Assembly (NCBI GenBank): GCA_023078555.1
Contig: CM041202.1
Location: 1,236,022 to 1,300,021, forward strand
Direction of reading: 5' to 3'
Source: Ulva prolifera
Taxonomy: Eukaryota > Chlorophyta > Ulvophyceae > Ulvales > Ulvaceae
DNA: 64,000 bases
Numbering within the stretch: the stretch's first letter is position 1; each line of letters opens with the position of its first letter. The notes beneath the pieces were generated by a model. It made no database searches. It saw only the letters and a list, made by a program, of their open reading frames with translations, and had not been told where the DNA came from. Below are positions 1 through 11,041 of this stretch, in pieces. The position numbers and the translations under genes are program-made.

Positions 1-31
1 GGTGCGCCTGCCGATCAAATCTGTACCTGCA

Positions 32-132
32 GCACTGTTGAGCCATCGGGCCCGATCACATAGAACATTCCGAATATTCAGATCTAATATTGGGGTGGCA
101 GTCCTGGAAATGCTGCAAAGCGACCCAACACT
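32..132. mobile_element. hAT-like MITE, copy A
   Basis: First of five copies of a roughly 103-bp non-autonomous DNA transposon. Its right end is the terminal repeat GACCCAACACT; the left end is diverged. Near-identical flanks (acctgcag on the left, accctgcag on the right) look like the remains of an 8-bp target duplication. The interior shares the landmarks gggcccgatca, ccgaatattca and gggtggca with the other copies. Confidence 0.75.
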
Positions 133-602
133 ACCCTGCAGGGAGGATCTTCTCAGGCTGCATCTATATACACATGCGTGATTATATAGCCAGATCCACA
201 GGGACGTTGACAGCTCCACTGTCTGCATCTCCCGGGCTTTTCGGGTGGCCTTGTGCATGCGTTCGGCGCAGTAGCGGCTCAACATGATTCCACATGCACA
301 TGCCGTCTACCGTTCAAGGGCACATATCTGAGCGGCATGATGATGCTGGGCCACTGGGCTGTGCGAACCTGTGGGAGCATTCTCTGTACACACCGCCACT
401 TCATGAGCGGTATGCCAACCGGGACCCAGCCGCAAGCCGCCAATTGTACCGGTCCAGAACCTTTCCGCCGTTGCAACATGAAGTCTCCAGACGTTCATTG
501 CCCTGGCCGAACGGTCGGCCAGTGCAGGCCCGACACAAACTCGAGAGCCCAACGCATCGCAGCTCTGTGTCCGGAGCGAACCCCAGTCCGGCTCGTCTGC
601 AG

Positions 603-1715
603 GTATTTGAGCAGAAGGTCGGCGCGTTCATCGGCACCCACGGCCCGCGCCTCCAAAACGCCCGCCGCTCCCAGGCCGCCGCGGCAGCGGCCGTGATCGC
701 CTCCGGCCACCCGCACATCCCCACCCCGGACGCCAGCGCTCCTGCTGCCGCCCCCGCGCGTTCCGGCGGCGTCCGCGGCAAGGCCGCCCCGCGGGGCAAT
801 GCGGTGCAGGTGTTCCCGGGGGGCGCGCCGGAGGCGGCAGTGGTGGCGGAGGCGATCGCGCGGCGGCTGCCGGAGGACGCGATGCTGCACGCGCTCGCTC
901 TGAAGGGCCGCAGCGGCCGCCGCACTCAGTGCGCTGCCCATGCTCAACTGCGTGGGGCGCCGCCGTGCCCGTACTTTGTAATCTACCAGAACTCACAAAG
1001 ATGAGACGGTGCACGGCAGAGCGTCAGCCTGTGCTGTGCTGTGCAGCCGCACTCGTGCTTCCGCAGCACAGCACAGCATACTGCCACTGTCCGCCGTGGA
1101 GTTGGTATTTGCTGATTTTCCGACTGACTGCGTTTCAGCATATGCTTGCGCTGCAAAGTGGCATATACATGTGCGTTTCTGATCGCCGACGCATTCGAAA
1201 TGGCGCCTTGGAGGGGAGATGGATCAGACCCTTGTGCTGATCGCTCAGTGTTTCAAAAATGCAGGCCGACAGTGATGCAGGGCTGCAACGTACAACCCAG
1301 CGGCGCCTACGCGGCCGGGCTCCACCAATTATTAACCCATCAGACGTAACCGCCGGTGGCGGCCATGCATGCTCACCGCAGGAGGACAGTCAGACGCATA
1401 GTCGTTATGACCTGCCCGTTGTTATCAACTGCGACAAAGAGGGGTGTTGGTCATCCTCGGGGGCTGTGCAGGTCGGCGTCGCCCGTGCTCGCGGCCAGGG
1501 GCCCGGGGGCGCTGCTGGGGGGGGGCCGCGATGGTGGGGGCTCGCACAGCCCGCTGCCGCGGGGCGCGCCGTACATGCAGGCGATGCGGCCGCGCACCGC
1601 CCTGCCGAGCCAGTTCTACGGCGCCCGCCGGGACCTCCTCGCCGAGCAGGAGGCAGCTCTGCAGCGCCTCGGCAGCCCGCAGTGCCAGGCCCTCAGCAGG
1701 CGCTTCGAGCGGTGA
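603..1715 (+). CDS. 3' end of an unrecognised gene (two last exons)
   Basis: Two GC-rich exons join in frame: 603-928 (after the acceptor CTGCAG at 597-602) and 1472-1715 (after TGTGCAG). The donor is GTGCGC at 929, and the stop TGA is at 1713-1715. Phase 2 at the donor matches phase 2 at the acceptor. The product begins VFEQKVGAFIGTHG, then has an Ala-rich stretch and the segment VVAEAIARRLPEDAML. It ends in a basic/Gln-rich helix-like tail, LLAEQEAALQRLGSPQC, closing with LSRRFER. I recognise no family. Earlier exons must lie upstream, in 1-600 or outside the window, and I could not place them. The exon pair is supported by phase, GC content and the shared donor type; the function is unknown. 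Confidence 0.55.
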
Positions 1716-4700
1716 CGATTTCCAGGCTGGTGGAGGGGCTGACATCTGGATGGACTGGTGGATTCATGGAACGTCATGCGGACGAATGGACGGATGGAGG
1801 AAGTCGTTGCATGTGTTGATGGAACGACAAGTTGACAGATGGGCGGATGGATGATTAGACGCACGCATGGGCAGATGGACTGGATTACACGCAGTGACGG
1901 GCGGGCGTGTGCATGATGTTGTTTCGTCTCGCAGCGTGTGTCAGCATGGGCGCCGCTTGAAGTTGTGGATGCGTGTTGGCGTTTGTGTGGAGCTGTTGGA
2001 TCTGCGGTGGGAGCGTGGTGCACCTACCTTGTGGAGCCCTCTGGTCTGCCGTTTTCAATACGTCCTACTGTAGCTACCATCTGACAGCGATCGCAAGGCT
2101 CTGCTGGACCTGGGCAATTGTGCAAGATGGCGTCAGTCGGTACTGCCAGGTGCCGCGGTTATCCAATGCATTTTGGGCGAATTGTGCAGTGAAGGTGAGG
2201 AGGTGTGCTATGAGTGCAGTCTGAGTGCCCCGTTACTGGTGATGCTCTAGTTTTGGTTGTGCATCCTGGTGTCACGGGTAGTTTGACTACAAAAGCATTG
2301 CAGCACATCGTGGTGACGTAAGAGGAGCTGATGATTTAGCAGCAGAGCCAGCCATATGCAGTTGGAATTGCAAATCATGCAGCAATGCAGTGGATGTGGA
2401 TGTCAAGTGTGCAGTACAGATGAATTGAGGTGACTATTCGTCCTTTTGCAAACTTGTGCCTACATTTGCCGCAGCATGCTGAAGATGCCATCTGTGGGGA
2501 CACTTCATCATGAGCTTAGCACCTGGAAAAAGGCTGTCCAGTGAGATGGCCGCCACATCACCTGGATCACCACGACCAGACATGCACAGGCACTTCTGAG
2601 TGTGTGGTAAAGCCATAGTGCCTAGCTTGGCATGGCTGCATGGCGTGTGTAGGCATGTGGATGTACTCCAGAGCAGCATGAGAACCACTTGCCATGTATG
2701 CTAGCTTGAAGGAGTTCATGGTTTTGTCAAGTGTAGAGTTGATTCTCACCATTGGAACTGCCCAGTTTGAACACAAGACAGCGCTGCAAACTAAGGGAGG
2801 CAAGATGCCAGTGCTCCCACATCAGTCACATGTATGAAGTTCACCACCCACCCCGCTGCCCCAGTGGCCCATGATGTTCCATCTTGCCCACAGTCTCATC
2901 ATCAACCAGGCAGTCATAGCTGCTTTTGAAAGCCTGTATGAACTCTGCAAGTATGCAAGTGCTGGATCCACAGTAATCGCAGCCGGTTGACTCACGATGG
3001 GCTGCCTCTGTAGGAATGATCCACACAGTTTGTAGCATCCAATTTGGAAACCACATAACTAACTATTTCAATCATGTCGAGCCACAGCTGATCACCAGGC
3101 AAGCTGATCACCCTCCCACTGAGCTGTGAGTTGTCCAACGTAACCAGCGCTCTGTATCGCCAGGTCTTCAAGGAGATGTCATTCCCATCAGACGGTTATA
3201 AGCGCAGAGGGACCAGCTTGCCAGGGACGTGCTCATTGTAGTACTCGGCTCGTGGCTGTGGCGGGGGATGGTGGTGGCGGATGCGGCCGCCCCAGGTGTA
3301 GAAACACCTCAGCCGCGATGCTGAGATCTGTGCCCGTTCTTGTCTCATATATGCCTCCTCCTCGGGCTGCATGCTGCTACTGCTTATGACTGGCATCATC
3401 ACAGGCATCATCGCGGAATAAGGGGACTTGTGCCATGTTTGAAGTTTATTGCTGTCAAACAGGACAGTCTGCTGAGAGGATGAGCAGCTTATCTGTATGC
3501 TGCCAATCCTGGTACGACGAAGGCGGCGAATCAGTGTTGACCATCATCATAGTGCACACAGACTGGGTTTCACACCTTGAGCTGCATTCTGTTGTGGACA
3601 GCCTGATACCTAGAGGACACAGAGTGCTTCTTCTTGGAGCCAGGGAGAGGGGGAAGCATGGCAGCGCTTGCCATCTGTGCCTGCATCGTGATAGAAAAGC
3701 TGTGAGCAATAGCAGGACCCATGGAGCAGAAAACACTCGTACCTGCACATGATTCAGCTCGGTGGCTATCCCTAAATGCAGAGACGTCAACGCGCGTTTG
3801 ATGAAAGTTATGAGGTCAACAGTTGATGCACCTGCCGGCACAGCTGGGGAGGTACTTGCTCGTGGTTGTGCTCAGCAAGTGAAGCAAGGCATGTTGACAG
3901 CAAATGTGACAGCCTATCCGCCATCGAGGCCGGCCATCCCAGCATCAACAGAGACTCAGCATACCGATCCCCACTTCTTTGACGACGCATGTGAAAGCGC
4001 GGGTCTCCGTTGGTGCAAGCGATCCGCCTCCGGAGCTGCGTTGTACCTCTGCAGCAGCAGCTCAGCATCCTCAGATCTGATAGATCACCGGCATGCAGCA
4101 GGAGACGCAAGTAGGTCGCACTTTCGGCTTTGCGAACCGAGCAGCGGCTTGATTTTGCTGCGCTCTGGTCATACATGCCGAAAGCGCTGCACAACATGTT
4201 CAGTTCACGGATGCTTCAGGCTACGGATGCAGTGCAGCATCGTAGAACCATACCTTCCTGCGTCAGGAATGACTTCACTTGCGTCAGAGTTCCATATGCT
4301 GCTTCAATCTGCCTTCCGGCAACGGACTGTGAAGGCGCTGGCACCAGGGCCACAAGGCGCTGCCACGCATCCGTGGACATATTCCAACAATGTCCTTGCG
4401 AATGACCTATGCCGCTGTTTCTCACGACGCCATAGCTGAGTAAAGGTGGCCGCTGTCAGACTTGGGCGGCAATGCAACAAATCGAAGGCCTTGGCGCGTC
4501 GTCAAGCCGTAGCTCACTTGTTCGGTGAAGTTCTAGGCGCGCGTGACACGGGGTTAATGGGTAGCCATTCTTGCTGAAACTGCCCGTCGTGAATGCCTCG
4601 ATCGTGTCAACTGCATGCGTGCGAGGCCAGTTCAGGCGCCAGTCGACACGTAGCCACACGCGAGGATCCCGGAAAGTAACGGTCTCGGCCAGCCTCGCTC

Positions 4701-4813
4701 TTGAGGACTGAAGAGTATTGAATTGGCGAGCTGGTGTTGATGTAGATTGCTTGAATCACGTGGATGCATGATGAGGTAATTCGGCAACGCCGAAGCACTC
4801 CGTGATCGTCATG
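1716..4813. other. intergenic, no supported gene
   Basis: AT-richer sequence than the exons. Short frames occur on the - strand between 2.4 and 3.4 kb (for example one ending DDETVGKMEHHGPLG), and could be remnants of an old element. I found no splice-consistent exon chain, and base composition does not favour coding. Confidence 0.5.
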
Positions 4814-4827
4814 AGGGGGGTCGGCAC

Positions 4828-6085
4828 CAGTGCTCTACAACCCCCGTATTTTATGGAGGGATTCCCGCTGAAGTTTTCCATTTTTCAGAGGGCAAGCACC
4901 GTTGGTATGCTGAAATTTCGGAGGGCTATCCCGCCGTAATTGTTTTTTTCTGGAGGGATGCCAAAAACATTTCGGGCTCGCTGCGCTCGCAATCATATAT
5001 GTCTGCTGAAGTACGGTAGTGAGGAAAATCCTTTGCATTCAAATACATTTACCTCCAAGGCCTGTTTGTGTGGGCAACAACAGCAACATACTAGTACACA
5101 TTCAGTCGCCCTCTTGCATACCAAAGGCCAGCACGCTCAATCAGGTCATCACGCTCAATGTCCTGCTCATCATCATTGTCACTATAACCTACCTCCTCAC
5201 CACCTTCAGTACCTGGAAGCACATCAGACAAAACAGCGTCCCACGCCTCATCAGGCTGCATGGCTACTGCCTCAGCAAGCTTACGGACGAGGAGGCCACA
5301 ATTTGAATCTTTCACCAATTTCGCATACATGTCTATCATGGTGAGTGCACCCTCCTTATCATCTATGGGCCTGTTGGGATCAAAATGCTGCTCGCGAAAG
5401 TCTTCGAATGTGATAGCTTATTTCACACGTATTAATACGTAAATTTGAGAGTCAAGGGTGGCCACATGCGTCGATAACATCAGCGGTCGTATGATCACCG
5501 CCTAGCTGACTTCTCGCAGCCTGGTTCGTGCCGGACGTGCTAGCAACGGTTTCAGTGTTTGTTTTCTCCCGTTCACTCTTTTGTAACTGCCGGACGTGCT
5601 AGCAACCTCATCACGAGCGCGCTTTCTGGGGGCTGACCCCTTGAAACCGAACCGACTAAGCATTGCTCAAAGCGACAGGTGCACACAGCGTCTATTGGCA
5701 CTTTCAGCTGTGCTTCGCAACATTATGTAGCGATACAGAGCCAGCGTGTTGCGGCTACGGAGCAAAGCATCCAGGGACGTCTCGGAAAGTGCACCTGAGG
5801 ACACTGTGCACCTAGGTGCAGCTGCTCGTCAAGATCGCTCGCTTCGCTCGCTCGTGTGCTCGCAGCATTATCAATGTGAACACATCCCGCCCGCTGCGCT
5901 CGCACGTCGCACATTTCAGCGGGCAAGACCGCTCAGACGCCCGAGACACAGCGGGCTGCGCCCGCTGGCATTTGCTGTAACAGCCCAGTTTCAGCGGCGT
6001 AAACCGTCGACTTTTCAAAATCTTGGCGGCATTTTCAGGAAAAACGTCTATTTCAGCGGGAAAACCGGCGGTTTGTAGAGCACTG
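4828..6085. mobile_element. hAT-superfamily non-autonomous element, nested in the larger transposon
   Basis: The ends read CAGTGCTCTACAA and TTGTAGAGCACTG, a perfect 13-bp terminal inverted repeat matching the hAT end pattern YARNG. They are flanked by an exact 8-bp duplication, gtcggcac, at 4820-4827 and 6086-6093. The duplicated sequence is itself part of the outer element's terminal repeat, which proves the order of insertion. Subterminal pieces (ttcccgctgaa on the left, its complement near 6050-6064) also mirror each other. The - strand frame at 5091-5339 is acidic and unrecognised; no hAT transposase domain is visible. Confidence 0.88.
5529..5606 (+). mobile_element. 40-bp LINE (family B) 3' tail with 19-bp target duplications
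   Basis: The direct repeat tgccggacgtgctagcaac occurs at 5529-5547 and 5588-5606 and brackets 5548-5587. That insert is the family B LINE 3' end, finishing in TTTTGTAA. This is the innermost layer of the nest: LINE tail inside hAT element inside long-TIR element. Confidence 0.85.
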
Positions 6086-7654
6086 GTCGGCACTCAGGCC
6101 TCATGCACGTCCAATTGAACCGCGAGCACCTCAGAGCGCTCCAGAACACAAGGAAAAGTCCTATAGACTCGCAATAACCTTCTGAATCGATTGTATGTAG
6201 TGTGGGCGAAACAGGTGAAAACGCCCAGCGAAACCGGGATTTTTGGACCAAAAAGCCCGTTTTGCCCAGCGACGCCTCAGATGGCCTCAAACGGTGCCCA
6301 GCGTATGCCCATCGTGCTCAGTGGGCAGAGAGCACTCGAAAAACACCATAATATGTTGCCCTGATGTTCAACTGGCTGCCACCTCGACTTGTGTCACCGT
6401 GCGGTGTTCGCGTCCGACCAGCGTCATGGCGGGCGTCCATACTACCGGGAAACATCCCATCGATTACCATGATTTCGACTAGCTTACCGGACTATTGGCA
6501 TATATGCAGCTGTCTTGTGTGGTGATCAAAGAGCAGGTGGGCGACGTGCTCCTTGCTGAGATACTCAAAACATCGCAGCAGCTCCAGTGTTGTGAACTTC
6601 ATCTTAAGATGGCATTGTTGTGAGACTACCCACGCTTTGGTGCCTGCCCATACGGTACTGAGTGAACCTCCGGGTCAGTCAGTGTAGCATGCTGCACTGC
6701 ATAGCAGTGCACCTTTGCACCTTAAGATGAAGGGACAGCAGCACCACCGACCAGACATGTTCTTCAAAAGCGATCAGGATACAAATTTGAAATGTACATG
6801 CCTATCATCAGCATGGTCTGCAAGCAAACACCATTCTACAGAATGGAAGGCTTGCGTAGGCACGTCATTGTTCGCCTGAATCCACACCATCATGCAGTAG
6901 ATCCACGCACAGTGTTACCAGAGACAGTCTGCCATGGTCCTTAAGACTCTGCCATGGTCCTAAATATGCCTGATCTGTTGACGAAGGCGATACACTGATT
7001 TCCAGTGGTACAGAGTCACACACGTATGCAACCAGGTCATCACACATACGCTGGATGGAAGGACAAGTATCACACATGCTATCAGGACATGGCAATCTGA
7101 TGTGCTGTAGAACCTGTGCTTGGCTTTGTTGTGATCAACTGTTGACAACGCCCAGCGCTGTGGAGTACAAATTGCAGCAGCCAAGCTGCCCCCCAGCCAC
7201 ATCGGGCAAGCAACAGTCTCGCCAGACCCGGAAAGCCATGACAACTATCTCCGGTAATTATTCTGTGCGTAATAGCTCCTAACGACGCGGTCGATGGTGT
7301 CCAAGGGAAGCAAACATGGCAGAGCATGTACTAGTACCGCCCGCAGCAACACATAGACCATTTATAACGCATCAGGATGCAATACAGGCATATAAGGGTG
7401 TTCTGAGGCCATTGGGCATGCTTCCGGTCCCGCTGGGCGCGTTCTCGCGCTCGCTGGGCACAATGGGGCTTTTCGCCCAGCCATGCACACGGATTTCGGG
7501 CCAAAGGTCCATTTCGCCCAGCGAGTTTAACAAAAGATACAGCAGCATTCAGAAGGTTATTGTGAGTCTATAGACGTTCCCAGCGATGTCTCGAGCGTTC
7601 TGAGCTGCTCGCGGTTCAATTGGACGTGCATGAGGCCTGAGTGCCGACCCCCCT

Positions 7655-8263
7655 TCGTCATGTCATTCAGCAAGTACCGGTGGTGACTTTCCGCATCGCA
7701 CACGCGAGGGTCGCGTGACGTATTCCGCCACGCTCTCGGCAAGCGCAAGGCAAACAGCCTGCGGCAGCCTTCACACAAACCACAGCGACCACTGTGAGAG
7801 CGATACCGGGCAACACTCCAGCACAGCTCGCGAATTTTACATTGTACCCGCTTTGTGCTTGAAGCCACAACGACGCATCAGCCCTCATCAGACGGCCTCC
7901 TCACATACTCACGTCGCGGCGGCAGGGCCGAACCTCACCCGTCAGCCGCTGCCATGCCGCCGCTCTACCGTGCTATTCGCAGAACGGCCCCCCGTTCTCA
8001 TGCACACACCCGAGCTCCCGCGCGACCCACGCCCAAAAACCGGGCAGCCTCGCGCTGCACCATCACGCCCCGCCAAGCGAACCCCAAACACAGCAGCCCC
8101 CCCCCCCCTCCCCCCCCCTTCGGCCGGTGCTCTCAAACACGCACGGGTCCCTCCATCTTCCACAGCACAGACCGCGCAGCGCGGCGTACCACCGCGCAGC
8201 GCACCCGGCACGGACAGCACGCCTACACGACGACGTCCGTCTGCTTCGAAACCGCACGCACGC
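7655..8263. other. 3' flank of HCF244
   Basis: This is the region downstream of the HCF244 stop. It holds a C-rich run around 8098-8119. The motif TGTAA lies on the - strand at 7841-7837, about 420 bases past the stop, and is a candidate green-algal poly(A) signal. No other gene is seen. Confidence 0.4.
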
Positions 8264-8290
8264 CTACACGTAGAAGTCCGTCTGCTTCGA
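8219..8290. repeat. Tandem duplication of the last ~31 bp of HCF244
   Basis: Segments 8219-8249 and 8260-8290 are near-identical. The second covers the final codons and stop of HCF244. The first is a copy just past the stop and carries a few substitutions. Confidence 0.8.
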
Positions 8291-11041
8291 GGACGCGCCG
8301 ACCTCCTTGAGCTTCTTGAGGATGCGGGTGTAGTACTCCTGCAGGTAGTCCTCGAGGCCCGTGACGCTCGCGGGGTCGATGTCGAGGACCTCGTACGTCT
8401 GGCTCATGTCGGCGCTGAAGTCGGCGTCGGAGGAGAGGACCTCGGCGAACGCGAGGCGGTCTGAGGCATCGCGCGCCCACTGGAACGCCGCGAGGATGCC
8501 CCGCGCCGCCTTGAGCACGCCGACGGGCACGTTGTTGATCTGCGCGTCGCAGTCCGCGAGCCGCTCGCACACCTCGATCACCTGCACCCCCACACCACGT
8601 CTGAGCGCAACTCAACCAGGCCGCCCCAGCACCAGCGGCCCTGCACAGCAGGCATCCCCCCACGCATTCCTCCTGCGCCGGACCAAGGTTCTGCTCCAGT
8701 GGCAACAGAACAACGCCCACTCGGATTCAAAATATCTGCAACCCCGGGGACAAAGTGGTGGAGTCATGACGTGGCCAAACGATAGTAGACAAACAGACTG
8801 CTGGCGTGCTCGAGGCCGGACCTCGGAGGTCGTCCAGGACTTGGGGCCGGCGAGGGTGAGGGAGGCCTTGGAGGCACCGGGCGCGCGGATGGCTGCCATG
8901 GCCATGCGCGAGATGTCGACGGTGTCGAGGTAGGCGGTGCGCGTGTCGTCGTTCGTGCCCCACACCGGCTTCTCCTCGAGGATCGGCACCGCGTAGTTCC
9001 CGATGATCGCCTGGTGGAAGCCGCAGAGGCGCAGGATGGTGTAGTCGAGGCCCGATTCCTTCAGGAAGTCCTCCGTGCATGACTGCACATGGACTAACGG
9101 TTTGGATCTTTTTGGGCGTCTGTCATGCTGTTGCCAGCGGTCTTCACAGTTTGCGGCCATGGCCAGGTGCATACTGGCTAGCACACACACTTGATTGACA
9201 AACATGGCTGATTGACACACACATGATTGACAAACAAGGCTGATTGACATGTGCACAGATGAATTACATGGATGCGAGTTGCGTGCGAGGGCTCCGAGGG
9301 GAACTCTGCCACCTCCATGGATGATCAGTGATGTGGGCTGCGTGTGAGTCTGTGCGCCCGCCCGCCGCGGTGCGGCCTGCAGGTGCGGCCAGCAGGCATG
9401 ACACGCAGGTACGCCGCGACAGCCTCGAGCCCTCTGGTTGACAGACCCACCGCGCACACGGGCACACGGCACACAAGTCCAACTACCTGGTGCACAAACC
9501 ACGCCGCAGTGGGCACATGGCGCCAGTACGCCGCAACACCACACATGACTGGTGTTAAACTTCCTATTCCGGATGTCGCATGGCAGATCAGCAGTGATTC
9601 AGCACGACAGCCTAGGACGGTGGCGTCGCAGAACACCGCGCCACCGAGAGCACAGATGATTTGCTTCATTTGGATCTCATGTGATTGAGTTCATATAAAC
9701 CATGTGATGCCATTCAAATCATGTGATGGCATGCATTGCTTCAAATTCATGGGTGCTGTGGGGCAGCCCCAGGGTGCAGTGGGGCAGGGGCGGCCCAGGC
9801 AGGGGCGGTGCGCGGGGGGCGCACCTTGATCTGCATGAGGGGCACGTTCGGGAAGCGCTCGCAGTTGTGGATGGAGCAGAAGATGTAGCGCTGGATGCCC
9901 ATCGCCTGCGCGCACTGGATGAGCGCCTTCTTGCCCTCCCAGTCGACCTTGTTCGCCGACTCCTCGGGGCGCGCCGTCGCGCAGTCGATCACGATGCTCA
10001 CGCCCACCAGCGTCGCCGGCAGCGACGACGGGTCCGTCAGGTCCGCCTGCACGGCGGGTGGCCCAGTGTGTACACCAGTGTTGGGTTGTCGGGCCCGATC
10101 AAATGTAACAATTCCGAATATTCAGGTATAATTTCTGGGTGGCAGCGCTGGAAATGCTGCAATGCGACACAACACTGGTGTAGACTGGCGTATGCTGGCG
10201 CAAGTTGGCATGCGTTGCTGGCATAAGTCCAGACTTGCACAAACGCTAGCAGATACTGTAACATGCAGCACACATTATGTCGAATGCAAGTGCAACTGCT
10301 CAAGTGCAATGATTGGCTCGAGTACAGTGGCCTGAGAAGGCTGCAGCGCATACATGATTCTCGCTGATGGAGGCTCATATGCGCAGTTGTGGGTATTTGT
10401 GGTATTGCAAACCTTGGCCCCGTTCATGCCTCGGGTGCAGTGCTCTGCAGTTGTGTGCAGCCGCTTGTGCCTTTCAATCGAAACTCAGGCAATGCAGACA
10501 CGGCAGGAACAAAGCACGCGATATGACCGAGTGGCACGTAACATGTTATCATGCTGCCGCCTGTTCGGCGCTGCCGTTCTCCCAGGTCATGCGAATTTGC
10601 CGGTGTTCGCACACCCAGCAAGAGCCACGACTGGCTGGGCATAGATCGGCAATTCCATGGACCAAGCGACTGCGCAAGAGCACAAATCGGCTGCATCTTG
10701 AAGCTCAAATGTTTACATTGAGCACATGATAGTATATTTCGTACCTGGACGGTTGTTGCTCCCCAATCACGCAGGAAGTCCGCTGGCATCGGCCTCGGGC
10801 GCACTATGCACCGGACATCGTATCCCTCGTCTATGGCGCGTCTTACAACTTGACGGCCGAGTGTGCCTGTGCCTCCGACGACAAGGACACTGGTCTTTGA
10901 AACAGGCGTTCCTTGAAATGCAGCGCCAAGGTCGTTGCTGCTAGCATTGCCCTCTGCACCGTCCGCGCGAGCGGCTACAATTCTGCTCTGTGTAGGTCCT
11001 GCACAGAACGAACTTGATGCTGTACTGTGATCGTGTGACAT
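8264..11041 (-). CDS. HCF244: HCF244: NAD(P)-binding factor for D1 synthesis and photosystem II assembly
   Basis: Atypical short-chain dehydrogenase/NmrA-like protein of the plant HCF244 / cyanobacterial Ycf39 family. The family works at the thylakoid membrane in psbA translation and chlorophyll delivery to new D1. There are four exons: 11041-10745, 10046-9825, 9082-8822 and 8581-8264, all phase 0, giving 365 residues (Arabidopsis is near 395). A Ser/Ala-rich N-terminus of about 50 residues fits a transit peptide. The Rossmann motif GGTGTLG is at residues 56-62. Family signatures follow: [81 protein letters not shown], and a C-terminus [20 protein letters not shown] then KQTDFYV. Donors are GTACGA, GTGCGC and GTCCGG. 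Intron 1 carries a MITE. The start is the first ATG of the exon and is preceded by no usable in-frame extension. Confidence 0.95.
10075..10178. mobile_element. hAT-like MITE, copy B (in HCF244 intron 1)
   Basis: 104-bp copy with terminal repeats CCAGTGTTG / CAACACTGG. The flanking octamers gtgtacac and gtgtagac are an 8-bp target duplication with one mismatch. It lies in the same orientation as copy A. Confidence 0.85.

Larger units (their letters stand above)
4814..7654. mobile_element. Long-TIR DNA transposon, copy 1 (hosting a nested hAT element)
   Basis: The element is bounded by an exact 8-bp target duplication, tcgtcatg, at 4806-4813 and 7655-7662. Both ends begin AGGGGGGTCGGCACTCAGG when read inward. 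The terminal inverted repeats stay recognisable for roughly 250 bp (about 6094-6345 and 7385-7654), once the insertion sitting 14 bp inside the left end is set aside. Without that insertion the element is about 1.57 kb. No transposase-like frame is visible, so it is probably non-autonomous. The 8-bp duplication fits several superfamilies (hAT, P, Merlin); the AGGGGGG end does not settle which. Confidence 0.85.

Noticed and set aside
294-602. 5' part of the + frame that continues into the exon at 603
   Set aside because: An acceptor CTGCAG lies exactly at 597-602 and the upstream part is not GC-rich like the exon, so it is probably intron read-through.
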